From contig CANFYD010000153.1 of assembly GCA_947450745.1 (NCBI GenBank), forward strand, positions 1 through 7,992: 7,992 nt of DNA, given 5' to 3'. The translations under genes and the position numbers were made by a program. Every line of letters begins with the position of its first letter. Within the stretch, counting starts at the first letter, position 1. This document shows positions 4,241 through 7,992 of this stretch, in pieces. This DNA is from Burkholderiales bacterium. GTDB taxonomy: Bacteria > Pseudomonadota > Gammaproteobacteria > Burkholderiales > Burkholderiaceae_C. Below the pieces are notes generated by a model, which did no database searches, was not told the origin of the DNA, and was given only the letters and a program-made list of their open reading frames with translations.

Positions 4241-7168
4241 ATGACTCAAGACAGCAACACCCCGGCCGCCGCGATCAACTACCGCGCCACGCTCAACTTG
4301 CCCGACACCCCGTTCCCGATGCGCGGCGATTTGCCCAAGCGCGAGCCGGGCTGGGTCAAGGACTGGGAAGACCAGGGCATCTACAAAAAGCTGCGTGACG
4401 CCCGCTGCGGCGCGCCCAAGTTCGTGCTGCATGACGGCCCGCCGTACGCCAACGGGCAGATTCACATCGGCCATGCCGCCAACAAGATCTTGAAGGACAT
4501 GATCGTCAAGGCGCGCCAGTTGGACGGCTTTGACGCCGCCTACATCCCCGGCTGGGATTGCCACGGCCTGCCGATCGAAAACCAGATCGAAAAGACCTTT
4601 GGCCGTGGCCTGCCGCGCGACGAGGTGCAGGCCAAGAGCCGCGCCTATGCCGGCGAGCAAATCGCGCTGCAGTTGAAGGACTTCAAACGCCTGGGCCTGA
4701 TGGGCGATTGGGCCCACCCGTACCGGACGATGGACTTCAAGAACGAGGCCGGCGAGATCCGCGTCTTGAAGCGGCTGTTCGAGCGCGGCTTTGTCTACCG
4801 GGGCTTGAAGCCGGTCTACTGGTGTTTTGATTGCGGATCGTCCTTGGCCGAGTTCGAGATCGAATATGCGGACAAGCCCAGCCCGGCGGTGGATGTGGCT
4901 TTCCTGTCGGCCGAGCCGGACAAGTTGGCGGCAGCTTTTGGCTTGCGCGCCTTCGAGAAAGAAGCCTTCACCGTCATCTGGACCACCACGCCGTGGACGA
5001 TCCCCGCCAATCAGGCGCTGAACCTGAACCCCGAGCTGATGTATGCGCTGGTGGACACGCCGCGCGGCATCTTCATGGTGGCCGAGGCGCTGGTGGAGAA
5101 ATGCCTGGCGCGCTGGCAACTGGAAGGTCAAGTGCTGGCCACCACCGTCGGCAAGAACCTGGCAATGCTCAATTTTCACCACCCGCTGGCCCAGACGGAA
5201 GCCGGTTACGCCCGGCTCAGCCCGGTCTACTTGGCCGACTACGCCACCGCCGAAGACGGCACCGGCGTGGTCCATTCGGCCCCGGCCTACGGTGTGGATG
5301 ACTTCAACAGCTGCGTCGCCCACGGCATGGATTTCAAGGCCATCATCAACCCGGTGCAGGGCAATGGCCAGTACGAAGCCGAGTTGCCGCTGTTTGGCGG
5401 CCTGCACATCTGGAAGGCCAACGCCGTCATCGCCGACGCCTTGCAAGCGGCCGGCCGGCTGCTCTCGCACCAAAAAATCGAGCACAGCTACCCGCATTGC
5501 TGGCGTCACAAGACGCCGGTGATCTACCGGGCGGCGGCGCAGTGGTTTGTGCGCATGGACGCGGCAGAAGCCGCGGAAGGGGGTAATGCGGGCGTGTTTG
5601 CCTCCGAAACTCCGGCCAAGACGCTGCGCCAAACCGCCCTGGAAGCGATTGACGCCACCAGTTTTTACCCGGAAAACGGCCGCGTCCGCTTGCGCGACAT
5701 GATTGCCGGCCGCCCCGATTGGTGCATCTCGCGCCAGCGCTCCTGGGGTGTGCCGCTGCCGGTATTTCTGCACAAGGACAGCGGCCTGCCGCACCCCGAC
5801 ACGCTGGCCTTCATCGAGCGGGCGGCAGAAATCGTCGAGCTGGGCGGCGTCGAGGCCTGGGCCAAGCTGGACCCGGCCGAATGGTTGGGTGCCAGCGGTG
5901 AACATTCGGCCGAGCATTACAGCAAGGGTGCCGACATCCTGGACGTCTGGTTCGACTCCGGCTCCACCTTCCAGCATGTGTTGAATGGCAGCCATGCCGG
6001 TGCCGGCCACGCCAGCGGCCCGGAAGCCGACCTCTACCTCGAAGGCCATGACCAGCATCGCGGCTGGTTCCACTCCAGTCTGCTGATTGCCTGCGCGCTG
6101 CATGGCCGGGCACCGTACAAAGGCTTGCTGACCCACGGTTTCGTGGTCGACGGCCAGGGCCGCAAGATGAGCAAATCGGTCGGCAATGTGGTGGCACCGC
6201 AAGCGGTCAGCGACAAGCTCGGTGCCGAAATCATCCGCCTGTGGTGCGCATCGACCGATTACTCGGGCGACCTGGGGCTTGACGACAAGATCCTGGCGCG
6301 CGTGGTGGACGCTTACCGCCGCATCCGCAACACGCTGCGCTTCTTGCTGGCCAATATCAGCGACTTTGACGCAAGCGCCCACGCCGTGCCGCTGGAGCAA
6401 CTGCTGGAAGTGGACCGCTACGCACTGGCTCGCGCGGCGCAGATGCAGACCGACATCCTGGGGCATTTCCAGCGTTATGAGTTCCACCCGGTCGTGGCCA
6501 AGCTGCAAACCTATTGCTCGGAAGACCTGGGCGCTTTCTACCTCGATGTGCTGAAAGACAGGCTCTACACCACCGCGCCCGACTCGCTGGCGCGCCGCTC
6601 GGCCCAGACCGCGCTGTGGCACATCACCCACGCGATGCTGCGCTGGATGGCCCCCATCCTCAGCTTCACCGCCGAAGAGGCTTGGGCGATTTTTGCCAAG
6701 CCGAGTGCGTCTGAGGCGGCGGCTGGCGTGATGGGTGTGGCCGGTGGCGGCGACACCATCTTCACCGAAACCTACTGGAAGTTCGCCCCGGCGGACGAAG
6801 CCCTGCTGAGCCGCTGGAGCCGCATCCGGGAGATCCGTGAAGCGGTCAACAAGGCGATCGAGGAGGTGCGCAAGGCGGGCGGCGTCGGCTCTTCGCTGCA
6901 GGCCGAACTGAGCTTGGCCGTGGCACCGCTGGACCTGGCTTTGCTGCAAAGCCTGGGCGAGGACTTGAAGTTCGTCTTCATCACCTCGGCGGCCCACTTG
7001 GTCGAAGCAGACGACTTCAAGGTCACCGTGACGCCGTCGACCGAGCAGAAGTGCGAGCGCTGCTGGCATTACCGCGCCGACGTGGGCAGCAACCCGGCGC
7101 ACCCGTCGATTTGCGGCCGTTGCGACAGCAATCTGCACGGCAGCGGCGAAACCCGCGCGGTCGCCTGA
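4241..7168 (+). CDS. ileS: Isoleucyl-tRNA synthetase
   Basis: Charges tRNA-Ile with isoleucine and edits mischarged valine; a cytoplasmic class I synthetase. HIGH is present as H75-I-G-H78 after HDGPPYANG, with GWDCHGLPIE at about 104-113. The CP1 editing domain has WTTTPWTIPANQ from W247 and GTGVVHSAPAYG from G340, with D353/D354 close behind. Later come WCISRQRSWG from W494, DVWFDSG from D568, and KMSKS at 642-646. An anticodon-binding helical region follows. The C-terminus has a zinc-finger pattern of two CxxC pairs (C938/C941 and C958/C961), typical of the bacterial form without the eukaryotic-like extension and expected to be mupirocin-sensitive by family. At 975 residues it exceeds E. 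coli IleS (938), with small insertions such as 440-460 and a Gly-rich loop near 828-836. The start matches the usual YRATLNLPDTPFPMRGDLPKREP region but has no obvious Shine-Dalgarno. lspA begins three bases after its stop. Confidence 0.98.
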   Translation: MTQDSNTPAAAINYRATLNLPDTPFPMRGDLPKREPGWVKDWEDQGIYKKLRDARCGAPKFVLHDGPPYANGQIHIGHAANKILKDMIVKARQLDGFDAAYIPGWDCHGLPIENQIEKTFGRGLPRDEVQAKSRAYAGEQIALQLKDFKRLGLMGDWAHPYRTMDFKNEAGEIRVLKRLFERGFVYRGLKPVYWCFDCGSSLAEFEIEYADKPSPAVDVAFLSAEPDKLAAAFGLRAFEKEAFTVIWTTTPWTIPANQALNLNPELMYALVDTPRGIFMVAEALVEKCLARWQLEGQVLATTVGKNLAMLNFHHPLAQTEAGYARLSPVYLADYATAEDGTGVVHSAPAYGVDDFNSCVAHGMDFKAIINPVQGNGQYEAELPLFGGLHIWKANAVIADALQAAGRLLSHQKIEHSYPHCWRHKTPVIYRAAAQWFVRMDAAEAAEGGNAGVFASETPAKTLRQTALEAIDATSFYPENGRVRLRDMIAGRPDWCISRQRSWGVPLPVFLHKDSGLPHPDTLAFIERAAEIVELGGVEAWAKLDPAEWLGASGEHSAEHYSKGADILDVWFDSGSTFQHVLNGSHAGAGHASGPEADLYLEGHDQHRGWFHSSLLIACALHGRAPYKGLLTHGFVVDGQGRKMSKSVGNVVAPQAVSDKLGAEIIRLWCASTDYSGDLGLDDKILARVVDAYRRIRNTLRFLLANISDFDASAHAVPLEQLLEVDRYALARAAQMQTDILGHFQRYEFHPVVAKLQTYCSEDLGAFYLDVLKDRLYTTAPDSLARRSAQTALWHITHAMLRWMAPILSFTAEEAWAIFAKPSASEAAAGVMGVAGGGDTIFTETYWKFAPADEALLSRWSRIREIREAVNKAIEEVRKAGGVGSSLQAELSLAVAPLDLALLQSLGEDLKFVFITSAAHLVEADDFKVTVTPSTEQKCERCWHYRADVGSNPAHPSICGRCDSNLHGSGETRAVA

Positions 7169-7171
7169 GCC

Positions 7172-7711
7172 ATGGCAACCAAGGGCAGCAGCCGTAGTTC
7201 AGGCCCCAAAGCCAGCAGCAGCGCAGGCGGCATGGGCGGCAGCAACCATCTGGTCCGCTGGCTGGCCATCGCGCTGATCATCATCTTGGCGGACCAGTTC
7301 ACCAAGGTGCTGATCCTGGGCAGTTTCCAGCTCGGCGACAGTCGCTATGTGACCAGCTTCTTCAATGTCGTGCGGGTCCACAACAGCGGCGCGGCCTTCA
7401 GCTTCTTGGCCGGTGCCTCAGGCTGGCAGCGCTGGTTCTTCGTCGGCTTGGGGGCGGCGGCGACCATCTTCATCACCTGGATGCTGCGCCGCCACGGCCA
7501 GCAAACGCTGTTCGCCACCGCGCTCACGCTGATTCTGGGCGGCGCCGTCGGCAATGTGATCGACCGCCTGCTGCACGGCTATGTGGTCGACTTCATCCAG
7601 GTGCATTCGGCCGGCTGGTATTTCCCCTCCTTCAACATCGCCGACAGCGCCATCACCGTCGGCGCGGTGCTGCTGATCTGGGATGAGTTGAGGCGCGTCA
7701 AACGCAGCTGA
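7172..7711 (+). CDS. lspA: Lipoprotein signal peptidase (signal peptidase II)
   Basis: An inner-membrane aspartyl protease that cleaves the signal peptide of diacylglyceryl-modified prolipoproteins, after Lgt and before Lnt. The family's four membrane segments are visible at about 28-48, 86-105, 112-129 and 157-171. Conserved boxes are DQFTK (D41), HNSGAAFSF (N71), GGAVGNVIDR (D131), GYVVDF (D140) and FNIADSAITVG (D158). D140 and D158 match the catalytic pair of the P. aeruginosa enzyme. At 179 residues it is longer than E. coli LspA (164) because of a Ser/Gly-rich N-terminal tail of about 25 residues. The ATG at 7172 lies three bases after ileS and has no strong Shine-Dalgarno, so it is probably translated by coupling. 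M21 (ATG at 7232) would give a protein of usual length and cannot be excluded. It is the last gene in the window. Confidence 0.96.
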   Translation: MATKGSSRSSGPKASSSAGGMGGSNHLVRWLAIALIIILADQFTKVLILGSFQLGDSRYVTSFFNVVRVHNSGAAFSFLAGASGWQRWFFVGLGAAATIFITWMLRRHGQQTLFATALTLILGGAVGNVIDRLLHGYVVDFIQVHSAGWYFPSFNIADSAITVGAVLLIWDELRRVKRS

Positions 7712-7721
7712 TCCGGTGGGC

Positions 7722-7857
7722 GGGTGAGAACTTTTTACTGCGCGGCCGCCATGCGTCGTTGGCTGGATGCTCGGGATCCTCACGTACCTGAAGTACGTTC
7801 CGGTCCCTGCGCTCCCCGCCCAAGCCTGACAGCCGCTCGCTACAAAAGTTCTCACCC
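7722..7857. repeat. 136-bp palindromic element with 14-bp terminal inverted repeats
   Basis: GGGTGAGAACTTTT (7722-7735) is the exact reverse complement of AAAAGTTCTCACCC (7844-7857). The midpoint of the element is 7789.5, and there sits a smaller inverted repeat, ACGTAC-CTGAA-GTACGT (7782-7798), so the whole element is symmetric about one point. The two halves also align imperfectly along their length (GCGG, GGA and GGGA blocks recur in register). It starts 10 bases after the lspA stop. No open frame in it looks like a real protein and no target-site duplication is evident. It resembles a non-autonomous MITE-like or REP-like intergenic repeat, and it may also end or protect the cluster's mRNA. 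Copy number in the genome is unknown from this window. Confidence 0.6.
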
Positions 7858-7858
7858 T

Positions 7859-7935
7859 CTGAGCTCAGCGACGTAGGGCGGGTCGAGACCCGCGAGCGAT
7901 TCCGGCACGGGCAGCGAAGTGCCCACATGAGCCGG
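7859..7935. repeat. Second block of nested hairpins, REP-like
   Basis: Directly after the 136-bp element come four self-complementary pieces. CTGAGCTCAG (7859-7868) is a perfect palindrome. GCGGGTC-GA-GACCCGC (7878-7893) has 7-bp arms. GGGCA/TGCCC (7909-7913, 7920-7924) is enclosed by CCGGC/GCCGG (7902-7906, 7931-7935). The GTAGGGCGGGT...ACCCGC layout is of a kind often seen in dispersed bacterial intergenic repeats. No coding function is seen. Confidence 0.5.
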
Positions 7936-7992
7936 CGTGGCGCAAAACGGGTGTCACGGTCGGCTTTCACTCGCAACTACGCGGGTCGCGAC
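7936..7992. other. Non-coding tail at the window edge
   Basis: No gene is supported here. The last eight bases, GTCGCGAC (7985-7992), are self-complementary, so a further hairpin may be cut by the window end. Together with the two repeat blocks, this makes 281 bases after lspA without a recognisable gene. Confidence 0.5.

Noticed and set aside
3959..7138. A 1059-codon open frame on the minus strand, opposite ileS and part of ribF
   Set aside because: It lies wholly antisense to clear ileS coding sequence. Its translation is rich in Arg, Gln, His, Gly and Ala with no recognisable domain, as expected when GC3-biased codons are read backwards.
7722..7857. Insertion sequence with its own transposase
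   Set aside because: It is only 136 bp long with no transposase-like frame and no visible target-site duplication, so at most it is non-autonomous.
7698..7976. A 92-codon minus-strand open frame across the repeats after lspA
   Set aside because: It runs through both inverted-repeat blocks and into the lspA end and shows no domain. It is better explained as translated repeat DNA.
1..7992. CRISPR array, tRNA or rRNA genes, toxin-antitoxin or phage-defence genes
   Set aside because: No regularly spaced direct repeats, cloverleaf-like sequence, rRNA segments or small defence-type gene pairs were seen on either strand.

Overview
The window is GC-rich and reads as chromosomal DNA of a betaproteobacterium of the order Burkholderiales, most like the Comamonadaceae or the Leptothrix/Rubrivivax group. 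This rests on the ribF-ileS-lspA order, on protein similarity recalled from that group (RibF and IleS above all), and on strong GC3 bias, which also produces long meaningless open frames opposite the real genes. All five recognised genes lie on the + strand.

Layout. (1) 16-771: rsuA, a 16S rRNA pseudouridine-516 synthase. Its start overlaps a stop codon in another frame, so an upstream gene may be translationally coupled to it. (2) 772-991: a structured gap with a terminator-like hairpin that has two competing folds, then two more perfect inverted repeats and the ribosome binding site of the next gene. (3) 992-2911: a hybrid sensor histidine kinase with six predicted membrane segments, a kinase core and a C-terminal receiver, but no Hpt domain and no partner regulator in view. 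(4) 2912-3067: a second structured gap with three hairpins in about 100 bases. (5) 3068-7711: the housekeeping cluster ribF (FMN/FAD synthesis), ileS (isoleucyl-tRNA synthetase) and lspA (lipoprotein signal peptidase). A 150-base leader separates ribF from ileS, and 3 bases separate ileS from lspA. (6) 7712-7992: no gene. A 136-bp imperfect palindrome with perfect 14-bp terminal inverted repeats and a central GTAC hairpin is followed by a second block of nested hairpins that runs towards the window end.

How the genes fit together. ribF, ileS and lspA are a conserved proteobacterial neighbourhood linking flavin cofactor supply, tRNA charging and lipoprotein maturation. rsuA modifies the ribosome. 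The histidine kinase is the accessory gene: it sits between rsuA and the cluster and is bracketed by hairpin-rich spacers, which suggests its own transcription unit or a lineage-specific insertion. No clear new multi-gene system is visible. The least explained parts are the symmetric repeat after lspA, the unpaired kinase, and the altered flavokinase motif in RibF.
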